Assembly (NCBI GenBank): GCA_947627365.1 | Contig: CANQVT010000003.1 | Span: 28,141 to 92,140 of the forward strand | Length of the DNA stretch: 64,000 nucleotides | Direction of reading: 5' to 3' | Source of the DNA: an uncultured Lachnospiraceae bacterium | GTDB lineage: Bacteria; Bacillota; Clostridia; Lachnospirales; Lachnospiraceae | In this document: piece by piece, positions 1-8,795 of the stretch | Layout of the letters: every line of letters begins with the position of its first letter | Position numbering within the stretch: the first letter of the stretch is position 1 | Made by a program: the position numbers and the translations under genes | The notes under the pieces: model-generated | The model's input: the letters and a program-made list of their open reading frames with translations, nothing else | Told to the model about the DNA's origin: nothing | Database searches by the model: none

Positions 1-1
1 T

Positions 2-3000
2 AGTCTGGAAAAACGTGGCAAAGGTGATATAAGCGCGTTCACATATGTAGTAAAATTGGAGGGTGTTGAAAGTGAGACGTTGGAGTTAACGGATACATAT
101 GACAAATTGCTTACATATACAGAGGACATTTATAATTCCATTCCTTTGATTGTGGGAACAGATGTCAAAAATGCGTTAGATAATGCGGGAAAATGGTTGG
201 CCGATCAAGGTGGTAAACTCGGGAAATTGACCATCAAGGATGATACAACATCACATAAGCTTACTATAAATGTGAGCGAAGTTCCCAAAAAGGATGATGG
301 ATCATTTTATCCATATTATTATATTGTATATATGATGAAAGTTGCAGATGAAAATAAAGCAGCTTTATATGAGGCCGCTCTAAAAAATGGGGGCAAGTAT
401 GAATTTGTCAATAGTGTGGCCTGGGGTGAGCAAAAAGACAGTGATACCAGAGAATTCCAATATGGGGGACTGACAAAACAGCTTTCTCAAAAGGCGGATA
501 ATACGAATGGATATGTTGCCGAATTCAAACTAGACGTTAATTCTCAAAAATTTGATCTGGTAGAAGGAAACAGTGTTACAATTGTAGATACAATGACCAA
601 TTTGGTATTTAAGCCTAATACATTGTCGGTGGAAGATGCAGAGACCGGTGCATCATTGTATTACACGCTTTCCTATACCGTTAATGATGATGGGCAAACA
701 GTGATCACAATTGTTATTCCGGATGGTGATGGGAAGCATATTACTATTAAATATCAGGCGCAGGTCAGTGGAAGCGGAGAGGTGACATATTCGAATAATG
801 CTGTGATTGTGGGATATAAACATGGCAGTAGTGTTAGCGAAAAAGCAAATGTGTCATCGAGCGGCGAAGGATCTGCATCTGAAAGAATGCTCACGTTATA
901 CAAGTACAAAGCTGGGGATTTGACAGAAGGATTAAGTGACGCATGGTTTGAACTTTATGTATGGCATGAAGGTAATTGGCTACTACGTTCTACTCATGAT
1001 TCTGAAGGAAATAAAGTTGATTATTTTAAAACGGGAGAAGATGGTACCGTAAAGATAACTGGAGATGCTGAAATTGATAAATGGTCTTTAAGCGAAGGCA
1101 ACTGGAAACTGGTAGAAAAGAAAGCGCCGAGTGGATATGAAAAAAATCAGGGCATGAAATATGAGTTTACCATTAGTCCCACACTTACACCGGGCGTTAA
1201 AGACCAGTATATGTTTGGCGGTACGATCGCCATTCCCAACGAAGAAGGGCAGGCAAAGACTGGAAGTCTGTCGGTTAATAAGATAGTATCAAATCCGGAA
1301 GGGATGACAGATGCAAATGGTGGTAAGTATATCGTTAAAGTGACCACGGATGTTGATCTTTCTGAGGCAATTGTGAAAAAGGGGACCGAGAATGTAGAAG
1401 TTACAAAAGAAGATGAGGGATATAGCTTTACTTTTGAAATCACTGGTGGGGCTTCCATCGATATTACTGGACTTCCCGAAGGAAATTACATGGTGGAGGA
1501 GACGAGCACAGGTTTGTTCTCGACTGCTTACGAGGTGAATGGAGAGACAATTGAAGAAGAGGAAGTTCCGACGGTAAATGTAACAGAAAGCTCTGCTCCG
1601 GAGGTAACAATTACCAATACCTATAAGACTGTCGCGACATCTGTGGATGTGACTGTAAATGGTACGAAGAATTTGAACGATAAGCCTTCAGCAAAAACGT
1701 TTAGCTTTAAGCTGGAGCCGGTGACGGGAAATCCGACCGACGACCCGGTTACGGCGAATGGACTGACAGCGGAGAACGGGGCGAATGGCAGATTTGCGTT
1801 TGACACGCTTACCTTTACTAAGGCAGGTACCTACAAATATACGGTGAGAGAGACCTCTTCGGGTGAAGAAGGATATGATTACGACAGCTCCGTATATTAT
1901 GTTACAGTTGTGGTGTCCGGACCTGATGCGTCCGGAGCATTGACACAGACTACATCTGTCACTAAAGGTACTATAGACAGCGAAGGCACAACGGCGTCTG
2001 GGATTGCTTTTAATAACACATATACTGAAAGCGGCAGCGTGATCCTGTCTGTGAAGAAGACTTACTCAGGCGATACGGAGTCCATTCCGGAAGACGGCTT
2101 TACGTTCAAACTTGAAAAAGTAGGGGATGCTCCGATGCCGGCGACAGGCGGCGATACAGTGACTGTGACAGCGGCAGATTTGGCAGGCGGAACGGCTACA
2201 AAGAATTTTGGCGCAATCACGTATGATACAGATGGTGATTACTATTATACGGTCAGAGAAACTGTGACGGGTCTTGATGACGATCATATCAAGAATAGTA
2301 TCCTATATGATACAGTGGTATATGGAGTGAAGGTACACGTTGCCGGAGATGGCAAGGGTGGTAAGACTGTCACGGTAACGTATGATACGGAGGGTGGAAA
2401 AACTTATAAAGAGTCCTTCGGTGTAGGGGAAGCGTTTACATTTGCGTTTACAAACACCGAGATAGGCGAGCTTACAGAGATTGAAGCATTGGAGATTCCG
2501 GTACACAAAACTGTGAAGCCGGCCGGTTCGGCAGCAGGCTACAAGTTTAAGTTGGAAGCGGTCGATGGCGCTCCGATTCCGGAAGGTACTGTTACAGAAG
2601 TGACGACGGATGTAGCTGGGAATGCAAAATTCAAGCTGGAGTATGAGATTGATGATTATCTGACATACCTTGGCGAAGACGATGATCCGACTCCGTTCGT
2701 GTACAAAGTCAGCGAGGTGCGGGAGAATCCGAAGACCGGTATTACCTATGATGAGACGGTATATACGGTGACGGTGACGTTTGCAGAGTCAGGATCGGGG
2801 TATGATCCGGATAAGAAGGCGGAAGTCACTACGATTACAGCCAATATGATTGTAACGAAGGCGGGCAAAGCCTACACGGCGGATGCGCTTGAGTTTGTAA
2901 ACAATACCACTGTGAAGATTGGTAAGGCAGACGAGAACGGGCAGCTGCTTTCCGGCGCGAAGCTGAAAGTAAGCATAAAAGATGCGGAAACAGGTGCGCT

Positions 3001-4705
3001 GGTAGCAGAGTGGACAACAGATGACACTCTGAAGGATCTTACCGGCAATGAGAAGCTTGTAACAGGCAAGACTTATATTCTGGAGGAGACAGAGGCTCCG
3101 CGGGGATACCGCATAGCGGATCCGGTTACGTTCTCGATTAATGGGGACGGGCAGGTTATCGTGGACGGAGAAGTTATGGAAGACGGCCTGATTACGATGA
3201 CCGACACGAAGATCAAACTGGAAGTCAACAAGAAGGCGACCGGCACCGGCGAGGAACTCGACGGCGCGGTTCTGGAGCTGCTCGACAAGGATGGCAAGGT
3301 ATTGGATTCCTGGACGTCGAAGAAGGGCCAGACGCACGACTTTGGCAGCAAGCTGAAGGCAGGCGAGAGCTACACCCTTCGTGAAACGGTTGCTCCGGAT
3401 GGATATACCTGCGTGACAGATATGAAGTTCACGGTTGCTGAGGACGGCACGGTTACTGGCCTGGATAGCATCAAGACGACCGACACGAGCGGAAACACAG
3501 TCTACGTGGTTGAGGATACGCTGAACAAGGTCAGCATCGAGAAGGTTGACGAGAGCGGTGCGGCTCTGAGCGGCGCGAAGCTGGTCATCAGGGATGCGGA
3601 AAGCGCGGTAGTGGACAGCTGGACGACGGACGGCAAGGCGCATGAGATTACTGGCCTTGCGAAGGGTAAGTATACGTTGAGCGAGGTTGAAGCTCCGGAG
3701 GGGTACGAGGTTTCGAAGGATGTTCCGTTCGAGATCACTGGTACCGAAACGGTGGGCAGCGTACTCAGCCTGAGGATGACGGATACGAAGATCCCGGATT
3801 CGAATGTATATTCCCTGACGGTGACGAAGCACCTGCGTCTGGATGGCGTTCCCAGCGAGCTTGCGGCGAAAGATGTAACCTACTACGTGGCTCTGTTCTC
3901 CGACGCGGAGAAGACGCAGCGTGTCAGCAATGTGAAGAAGATCGAGTTCCACAATGAGACGTCGAGCACGGTGACGTTCGACAAGCTTGCAGAGGGCACA
4001 TACTACGTAGGCGAGACGGACGAGAACGGTACGCTCCTGGTGTCCAAGATCGTGAACAATGAGATAATCTTCTATCCGGAGTATAGCGGCGACGGCAAGG
4101 TTGAGCTGGAGGGAAGAGATACGGATAAGGTTGCAGGCTTCACGAATGTGTACATGAAGCTGACGAACGATTTCTACCTGTCAGGACAGATCACGGTGAC
4201 GAAGAAGATCCTCGTAAACGGCGAGGAGGGTACCTCCGATGAGACGTACTACGCGAGACTGTTTACGGATCCGGAGCTGACTGACCCGCTGGATGAGATC
4301 CTGGCGCTTGACCTGGCAGGCAACTCGAGCGCGAGCGTGACGGTGACGAACCTTCCGATCGGTGAGACACTTGACAGCACCATGAGCTACTATGTGGCAG
4401 AGACGGACGAGAACGGCAACGTGCTTGATCCGGATGCGGTGACGGAGTTCGAGATCTCGGTCGACAAGAGTGAGATCGTGCTGAGCGCGGATAATTCCGC
4501 TCAGGAGGTTGTGATCACGAACAGCTTCACGGAGGAGGAGACCGAGACGGAGACTGAGACCGAGACGGAAGTGCCGAAGAAGGCGGCTCCGAAGACCGGC
4601 GATGATACGGACTTCATGAGATATCTGCTGCTGATGGCACTCTCAGCCGGAACCTGTGCGGTAGCCTTTGAGGAGAAGCGCAGAAGAAACCGCGCGAGGA
4701 AGTAA
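2..4705 (+). CDS. Sortase-anchored pilin-like surface protein (5' end outside window)
   Basis: The reading frame is open through the left edge, so the N-terminus and signal peptide are missing; the TTG at 56 is not a credible start. Within the visible residues I see CnaB/SpaA-like beta-sandwich repeats (ending in signatures such as EKKAPSGY, EETEAPRGY, ETVAPDGY, EVEAPEGY). Three pilin-type isopeptide (FctA/Spy0128-like) domains lie around residues 530-925, with the FKLE lysine strand and the YTVRE glutamate strand. Two further sandwich domains follow. The C-terminus has a TE-repeat spacer, a sorting motif APKTG, a hydrophobic stretch and the basic tail EKRRRNRARK. This is a covalently wall-anchored adhesin or pilus subunit. 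No sortase lies downstream; it may be upstream. Base composition shifts from AT-rich at the 5' side to GC-rich at the 3' side. Family assignment is firm; the ligand is unknown. Confidence 0.9.
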   Translation, partial: SLEKRGKGDISAFTYVVKLEGVESETLELTDTYDKLLTYTEDIYNSIPLIVGTDVKNALDNAGKWLADQGGKLGKLTIKDDTTSHKLTINVSEVPKKDDGSFYPYYYIVYMMKVADENKAALYEAALKNGGKYEFVNSVAWGEQKDSDTREFQYGGLTKQLSQKADNTNGYVAEFKLDVNSQKFDLVEGNSVTIVDTMTNLVFKPNTLSVEDAETGASLYYTLSYTVNDDGQTVITIVIPDGDGKHITIKYQAQVSGSGEVTYSNNAVIVGYKHGSSVSEKANVSSSGEGSASERMLTLYKYKAGDLTEGLSDAWFELYVWHEGNWLLRSTHDSEGNKVDYFKTGEDGTVKITGDAEIDKWSLSEGNWKLVEKKAPSGYEKNQGMKYEFTISPTLTPGVKDQYMFGGTIAIPNEEGQAKTGSLSVNKIVSNPEGMTDANGGKYIVKVTTDVDLSEAIVKKGTENVEVTKEDEGYSFTFEITGGASIDITGLPEGNYMVEETSTGLFSTAYEVNGETIEEEEVPTVNVTESSAPEVTITNTYKTVATSVDVTVNGTKNLNDKPSAKTFSFKLEPVTGNPTDDPVTANGLTAENGANGRFAFDTLTFTKAGTYKYTVRETSSGEEGYDYDSSVYYVTVVVSGPDASGALTQTTSVTKGTIDSEGTTASGIAFNNTYTESGSVILSVKKTYSGDTESIPEDGFTFKLEKVGDAPMPATGGDTVTVTAADLAGGTATKNFGAITYDTDGDYYYTVRETVTGLDDDHIKNSILYDTVVYGVKVHVAGDGKGGKTVTVTYDTEGGKTYKESFGVGEAFTFAFTNTEIGELTEIEALEIPVHKTVKPAGSAAGYKFKLEAVDGAPIPEGTVTEVTTDVAGNAKFKLEYEIDDYLTYLGEDDDPTPFVYKVSEVRENPKTGITYDETVYTVTVTFAESGSGYDPDKKAEVTTITANMIVTKAGKAYTADALEFVNNTTVKIGKADENGQLLSGAKLKVSIKDAETGALVAEWTTDDTLKDLTGNEKLVTGKTYILEETEAPRGYRIADPVTFSINGDGQVIVDGEVMEDGLITMTDTKIKLEVNKKATGTGEELDGAVLELLDKDGKVLDSWTSKKGQTHDFGSKLKAGESYTLRETVAPDGYTCVTDMKFTVAEDGTVTGLDSIKTTDTSGNTVYVVEDTLNKVSIEKVDESGAALSGAKLVIRDAESAVVDSWTTDGKAHEITGLAKGKYTLSEVEAPEGYEVSKDVPFEITGTETVGSVLSLRMTDTKIPDSNVYSLTVTKHLRLDGVPSELAAKDVTYYVALFSDAEKTQRVSNVKKIEFHNETSSTVTFDKLAEGTYYVGETDENGTLLVSKIVNNEIIFYPEYSGDGKVELEGRDTDKVAGFTNVYMKLTNDFYLSGQITVTKKILVNGEEGTSDETYYARLFTDPELTDPLDEILALDLAGNSSASVTVTNLPIGETLDSTMSYYVAETDENGNVLDPDAVTEFEISVDKSEIVLSADNSAQEVVITNSFTEEETETETETETEVPKKAAPKTGDDTDFMRYLLLMALSAGTCAVAFEEKRRRNRARK

Positions 4706-4740
4706 GCGGATTACAAAACAAAATGAGTTGAAATAATTGG

Positions 4741-4780
4741 CGGCCGCCCCTGAGTTTCGGGGCGGCCGTTGATATCTTTT
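4741..4780 (+). terminator. Rho-independent terminator after the surface protein gene
   Basis: A perfect 10-bp GC stem pairs 4741-4750 with 4759-4768 around an 8-nt loop, followed by a T-rich stretch ending in TCTTTT. It sits 35 nt after the stop codon of the surface protein and between convergent genes. Confidence 0.85.
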
Positions 4781-4820
4781 GTATGAGAAATGCGGTTATC
4801 GAGAATTCATTGCCGGACGG

Positions 4821-5831
4821 TCAATGTTTCTGGCCGATCGCTTTTTCGAGCTCGGCGATACGCTGCCGGAGAAGCTCGATTTCACGGAGCCCTTCTTGGA
4901 GTCTGGCGTCTTTGTCTGCAAGTTCTGCCTTCTGGTTATCAATCTCGGCCTGCATCTCGTCGATCATATACTGCACAGTATTCCGATCCAGTATACGTAG
5001 TTCCTCTGAGAACATTCCCATCACCCTTTCGATATTTTCACACAGACGATATACATCCTCGTACATGGACTTGAATTCTGGATATGTATTGATTAGTCGG
5101 ATGATAATTTCCGGATCGTCCTGGCTGAGGAACGCAAGCCATGCCTCGGTTTCGTTGCTGATATCCTTATTTTGTATGTTCTGCCCGAAAATGTCAAGGG
5201 GAATGAACAGGTATTTTTGCAAAAGATCGAGCTCCAGTCCGGTGTTGGAGCGCTGCTCAAAATAATGTAGATACTCTGCCGGGAATTGCTGAAATTCTTT
5301 TGGGCTTTCTTCAATAAAAATGATTGTATAGACTTCTTTGACATCAGTATATCGGAACTTTTCTTTTTTTACGTCCCGTACACGTTTATACTGGCGTAGC
5401 AGGAGATCCGCAGAATAGCAGGCGCTGCGTTGACCCGGAAATGCATAGCCGATTTTCTGAGCCTCAACGTTCACGAGACTGCCGTCGTCAAGTTCCACGA
5501 CGATGTCCATGATCAGCAGGGAGCTTTCGTCAGCGATACGTGTGGAGTCGCCCGGAAGAACGTACTTGATTGTCACGTTTGTGCCGAGCAGGACGGAAAG
5601 CAGGCAATTGAGACGATCCGGCGTATATTCGGGATTCAGTATTTCCTTGAAAAAAGAATCATATAAGAGCTTTACACCCTTGGCGCCGGTGCAAAAATCC
5701 AGAAATTCTTTCTGCTCTTCTTTTTTCCAACTGTTAAACTGATGTCTCAGCAAAGGCGTAGACTGAATCTGATCGAGTAGTTTTCCTCTTTCGTGGATGA
5801 TTGGAAAATATTTGGCTAGTTTGCTTGACAT
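4821..5831 (-). CDS. Rpn family recombination-promoting nuclease / PD-(D/E)XK transposase-like protein
   Basis: 336 residues. The N-terminal half matches the Rpn / PD-(D/E)XK 'putative transposase' family: a segment beginning SFFKEIL, then LLGT, then the core DIVVELDDGSLVNVEAQ, where the expected acidic residues are present and the third catalytic position reads E-x-Q. This E-x-Q form is common in the family. The last ~60 residues form a charged coiled coil (repeated AELADKDARLQE-like heptads). Rpn proteins are DNA endonucleases that promote recombination, and they are usually found as dispersed singletons rather than as mobile elements with ends; I see no terminal repeats here. The start ATG at 5831 has a strong AAAGGAGGAG site just upstream. 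It is convergent with the surface protein gene and shares its terminator region. Confidence 0.82.
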   Translation of the reverse strand: MSSKLAKYFPIIHERGKLLDQIQSTPLLRHQFNSWKKEEQKEFLDFCTGAKGVKLLYDSFFKEILNPEYTPDRLNCLLSVLLGTNVTIKYVLPGDSTRIADESSLLIMDIVVELDDGSLVNVEAQKIGYAFPGQRSACYSADLLLRQYKRVRDVKKEKFRYTDVKEVYTIIFIEESPKEFQQFPAEYLHYFEQRSNTGLELDLLQKYLFIPLDIFGQNIQNKDISNETEAWLAFLSQDDPEIIIRLINTYPEFKSMYEDVYRLCENIERVMGMFSEELRILDRNTVQYMIDEMQAEIDNQKAELADKDARLQEGLREIELLRQRIAELEKAIGQKH

Positions 5832-6225
5832 ATCTCCTCCTTTAGATATTTTGAATGATTCATATATATTACGTGATAGATATTAACACAATTTGAAATC
5901 TCAAGCAAGAAAAAGTGTTCATCAAAAAGCGACAGGAAATTGCAGTTTACAGGGTATCGTGCTAGAATGACAAAATATGATTGTGTGAGAAACTCGCCGG
6001 ATGTGGACAATGAGTCACTGTTCAGACCAGGCCGAAGCACTTGCTGCTGAGGCCGTAAGAAAGTGATTCAGGAGGCAGTTTGGGCTTCGCGAAACGAATT
6101 TGCATGCCCAAACTGCTCGTTACCCTAAAGGACTAGCTTCGCGTCGCTGCTCACGGAGTGAACAGTAATGACAATGATGCGATTGGCAGAACGGCGGCAG
6201 GCAATAATTGAAAAGTCGGGTGAAA
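5832..6225. other. Intergenic region with structured element
   Basis: This 394-nt gap holds the 5' leader of the minus-strand Rpn gene and a nested inverted-repeat element at 6017-6166. I find no convincing gene in it. Confidence 0.6.
6017..6166. repeat. Nested inverted-repeat element (type D)
   Basis: The outer arms ACTGTTCA (6017-6024) and TGAACAGT (6159-6166) enclose about 150 nt. Inside, GCAGTTTGGGC (6075-6085) pairs perfectly with 6106-6116 around a 20-nt loop containing TTCGCG. A small GC-rich hairpin-like stretch with two GAGGCCG/CAGGCCG motifs lies on the left. The layout of a short outer stem with a long 11-bp inner stem recalls the element at 38428-38605. It is noncoding and lies just upstream of the sce7726-like gene. 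Confidence 0.6.
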
Positions 6226-6789
6226 ATGATGCTGTACGACAGGGATATCCGCGAGCCTTTGTTTGATTTTCTGGAGGCGCGGTATGAGAAGGTACGGGTA
6301 ATTGAAGAGAAGCAGATGGGGCGGTCGCGGGCCGACCTGGTGATGGTACTGCCGGACGCGCTGGTCGGGATTGAGATCAAGAGCGACGCGGATACATACG
6401 CCAGGCTTGCGCGGCAGGTGAAGGATTACGATCAGTTTTTTGACGCCAATTATGTCGTGGTGGGCACGCGCCACGCGATGCACATCGAGGAGCACGTTCC
6501 CGAATGGTGGGGCATCATCACGGTGGAGGAAGAAGACGGTGCGGTTGATTTCTATGTGTTGCGCCGGGCGCGGGAGAATCCGCGGGTGGATTGGAAGCGT
6601 AAGCTGGGGCTTTTGTGGCGGCAGGAGCTTGCGCACATCCAGGCGAAAAACATGCTGCCGCGCTATCCGGGGAAGAGCAGGCGCTTTGTGGTACAAAAGC
6701 TTCTGGAACGGGTGTCACTGGAGATCCTGCGCCCGCAGATCAGCGAGGAATTGTTTGAGAGGGACTATTCGCGGTACCAGGACGAATGA
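6226..6789 (+). CDS. sce7726 family PD-(D/E)XK-like protein
   Basis: About 187 residues. It begins with a DRDIREPLFDFL segment typical of sce7726 proteins, followed by the nuclease-like core RADLVMVLPDALVGIEIKSD, in which D...E-x-K fits a PD-(D/E)XK fold, and then DQFFDANYVVVG. The family is thought to bind or cut nucleic acid, but its role is unknown. The start is uncertain: two ATGs at 6226 and 6229, and GTG or TTG at 6220 and 6208, all lack a strong ribosome site; I chose the first ATG. The gene stands alone, with a structured repeat upstream. Confidence 0.72.
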   Translation: MMLYDRDIREPLFDFLEARYEKVRVIEEKQMGRSRADLVMVLPDALVGIEIKSDADTYARLARQVKDYDQFFDANYVVVGTRHAMHIEEHVPEWWGIITVEEEDGAVDFYVLRRARENPRVDWKRKLGLLWRQELAHIQAKNMLPRYPGKSRRFVVQKLLERVSLEILRPQISEELFERDYSRYQDE

Positions 6790-6901
6790 TATTAAAATTT
6801 AACAAAATTATTTGGACAGGCAATCTCTTGACAAGCTGTGTCCCTCGCAGTAAGATAGTTAGCGATTTAAAGTGATAGAGTGGAAAAGAGGGGCCGTATT
6901 T

Positions 6902-7384
6902 ATGAAAAAAGAACTGCTAAATCATGTGAATGCGCTGGTGCTGCAGGTGTTGTACCGCAGCCTGCGCGTGCTGTATAAGAATGACAGCCGTGTGCGGGAG
7001 GAGATTGACAGCTGGGATAAAAACATTTCCTTCAAACTGGTGTGCGGGCCGGGCGGAGCGGTGCTGGCGCTGCGCAGGAGCGAGCATGTCGGCTTTCGGA
7101 AGCTGCCGCGCGCGCAGAGAGCCGACATCACGATGCGCTTCAAGTCGGTGGACGGCGCGTTCTGCGTGCTGAGCGGGCAGAAGAGCATCGCGGACGCTTA
7201 CGCGGAGCATTTGTTCACGCTGGAGGGCGACATTTACAAGACGATGGGCTTCGTGCGCTGCGTGGAGTTCGCGGAGGCGTACCTGTTCCCGCGCATCTGG
7301 AGCAGGCGTATCCTGAAGGAGATTCCGGACAGGCAGCTCGCCCCGCTGAAGGTGTATGCGCTGGCGCTGCTGGAGAATATCTGA
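6902..7384 (+). CDS. SCP2-like lipid-binding domain protein (tentative)
   Basis: 160 residues, soluble and basic. The central part (about residues 75-135), with a phrase of the type ITMRFKSVDGAFCVLSG followed by a predicted helix and LEGDIYKTMGF, resembles the SCP2 sterol-carrier fold that binds hydrophobic ligands. The similarity is by eye and modest. The ATG at 6902 follows AGAGGGG; an earlier in-frame ATG at 6872 has no such site. It lies 48 nt upstream of an iron alcohol dehydrogenase and a class 3 aldehyde dehydrogenase on the same strand. This suggests a role in handling a hydrophobic alcohol or aldehyde, but that is inference. Confidence 0.6.
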   Translation: MKKELLNHVNALVLQVLYRSLRVLYKNDSRVREEIDSWDKNISFKLVCGPGGAVLALRRSEHVGFRKLPRAQRADITMRFKSVDGAFCVLSGQKSIADAYAEHLFTLEGDIYKTMGFVRCVEFAEAYLFPRIWSRRILKEIPDRQLAPLKVYALALLENI

Positions 7385-7432
7385 TTAAGAAAAAGACAGG
7401 TATGAATGGAAGAAAGGAGCGAGGACTCGCAC

Positions 7433-8611
7433 ATGAATTACTTCGAATTTACCAATCCGACCAAACTGTGCTCCGGCAAAGGAGCGCTTGACAATCTCGC
7501 ATACGAGCTGGAGATGCTCGACGCGAAGAATCCGATGATCTTAAGCGACGCGATGCTGGAGCAGCTCGGCACGCTGAAGCTTGTGACGGACGCGCTCGGG
7601 GAGATGCACATCGGGCGCATCTTCACGGATATTCCGCGCGACAGCAGCGTGGAGGTCGTGAACCGGATCGCGAAGGAATACCGTGACTTTGACTGCGACG
7701 CGCTGGTGGCGCTGGGCGGCGGCAGTGTGCTCGACACGGCGAAGGGCGTGCGGCTGCTGATCTCGCAGGAGGCGGATGATCTGCTGGAGCTGATGGGCTG
7801 CGAGAGCATTCCGCGCGGGAAGAACGTGCCGTTTGTCGCGCTGCCGACGACGGCGGGCACCGGGAGCGAGGCGACGGATGTCGCGGTGATCAAAAATGAG
7901 GCGAAGCATGTAAAAATGGAATTCATCTCACAACAGCTTCTGCCGGATGTAGCGATTCTGGATCCGCGCATGACTGCGACGCTGCCGCCGAGGATCACGG
8001 CCTCGACCGGTATGGATACTCTGTGCCACGCAATTGAGGCCTACAGCTGTATGCAGAAGAACCCGCTCAGCGACGCCTATGCGACGGCTGCGGTTGAGCT
8101 GGTCGGGAAGAACCTGATCAAGGCGGTGCGTTTCGGCAAATCGAAAGAGGCGCGCGCTGCGATGGCGAACGCGAGCTTTTTGGCGGGCGCTGCCTTCTCG
8201 AACAGCATGGTCGGCGTGGTGCACGCGATCGGGCACGCGCTCGGCGGCGTCTGCCGCATCGCGCACGGCGACGCGATGAACATTCTGCTCCCGGCGGGCA
8301 TGATGTTCAACCGTAATTACTGTAAGGACACATACGCACAGCTGCTGCTCTACCTGGCCGGGCCGGAGGTCTATCTGAAGACGCCGGAGAACAAGCGGGC
8401 CGACCGCATGATCGCGGAGGTACTGAAGCTGCGGCAGCGTCTGAACAAGCTGACTGGTCTTCCGATGACGCTCAAGGAGGCCGGGGCGGATCCAGCGAAA
8501 TTCCCGGACGTGGCGCGCACGGCCCTGAATGACGGCGCGGTGATCGTAAATCCGCGGCAGGTGACTTATGAGGCTGTGTTGAAGATATTGGAAGCGTGCT
8601 ATGGTGAGTAG
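7433..8611 (+). CDS. Iron-containing alcohol dehydrogenase
   Basis: 392 residues, the normal length for group III Fe-ADH. The NAD(P)-binding GGGSVLDTAKG motif is near residue 95. The metal-binding histidines lie in DTLCHAIEAY and in VHAIGHALGG...AHGDAMN. These enzymes interconvert alcohols and aldehydes in the cytosol. An upstream ATG at 7406 is in frame, but AAGGAG (7414-7419) lies between the two ATGs and favours 7433, giving an N-terminus MNYFEFTNPTKL that fits the family. It is likely co-transcribed with the upstream SCP2-like gene and functionally linked to the aldehyde dehydrogenase downstream. The substrate is not evident. Confidence 0.9.
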   Translation: MNYFEFTNPTKLCSGKGALDNLAYELEMLDAKNPMILSDAMLEQLGTLKLVTDALGEMHIGRIFTDIPRDSSVEVVNRIAKEYRDFDCDALVALGGGSVLDTAKGVRLLISQEADDLLELMGCESIPRGKNVPFVALPTTAGTGSEATDVAVIKNEAKHVKMEFISQQLLPDVAILDPRMTATLPPRITASTGMDTLCHAIEAYSCMQKNPLSDAYATAAVELVGKNLIKAVRFGKSKEARAAMANASFLAGAAFSNSMVGVVHAIGHALGGVCRIAHGDAMNILLPAGMMFNRNYCKDTYAQLLLYLAGPEVYLKTPENKRADRMIAEVLKLRQRLNKLTGLPMTLKEAGADPAKFPDVARTALNDGAVIVNPRQVTYEAVLKILEACYGE

Positions 8612-8709
8612 ATCAATGTTATCAGAACTCAACTGAAGGATAGTGTAGTCACCTGACAATGATAGCATGAAAGGAAACAAATAAGATCGAATCAAACAGC
8701 CGCACAGGG

Positions 8710-8762
8710 CAGGGACATCTCCGGGAAGGACCTATAGGGGTGTCCACCCGGAGATGTCCCTG
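8710..8762. repeat. Long perfect hairpin upstream of aldehyde dehydrogenase
   Basis: A 16-bp perfect inverted repeat pairs 8710-8725 with 8747-8762 around a 21-nt loop, in which GGAC can pair further with GTCC. No T-tract follows, so it is not a classical terminator. It ends 24 nt before the ribosome site of the next gene. Confidence 0.75.
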
Positions 8763-8795
8763 CACGTGTGGCGTCCGAATTATATGGAGGTAAGC

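Noticed and set aside
4821..5831. Insertion sequence around the Rpn-like gene
   Set aside because: No terminal inverted repeats or target duplications are visible around it.
8710..8762. Terminator after the alcohol dehydrogenase
   Set aside because: There is no T-tract on either side of the hairpin, so I kept it as a repeat or hairpin only.
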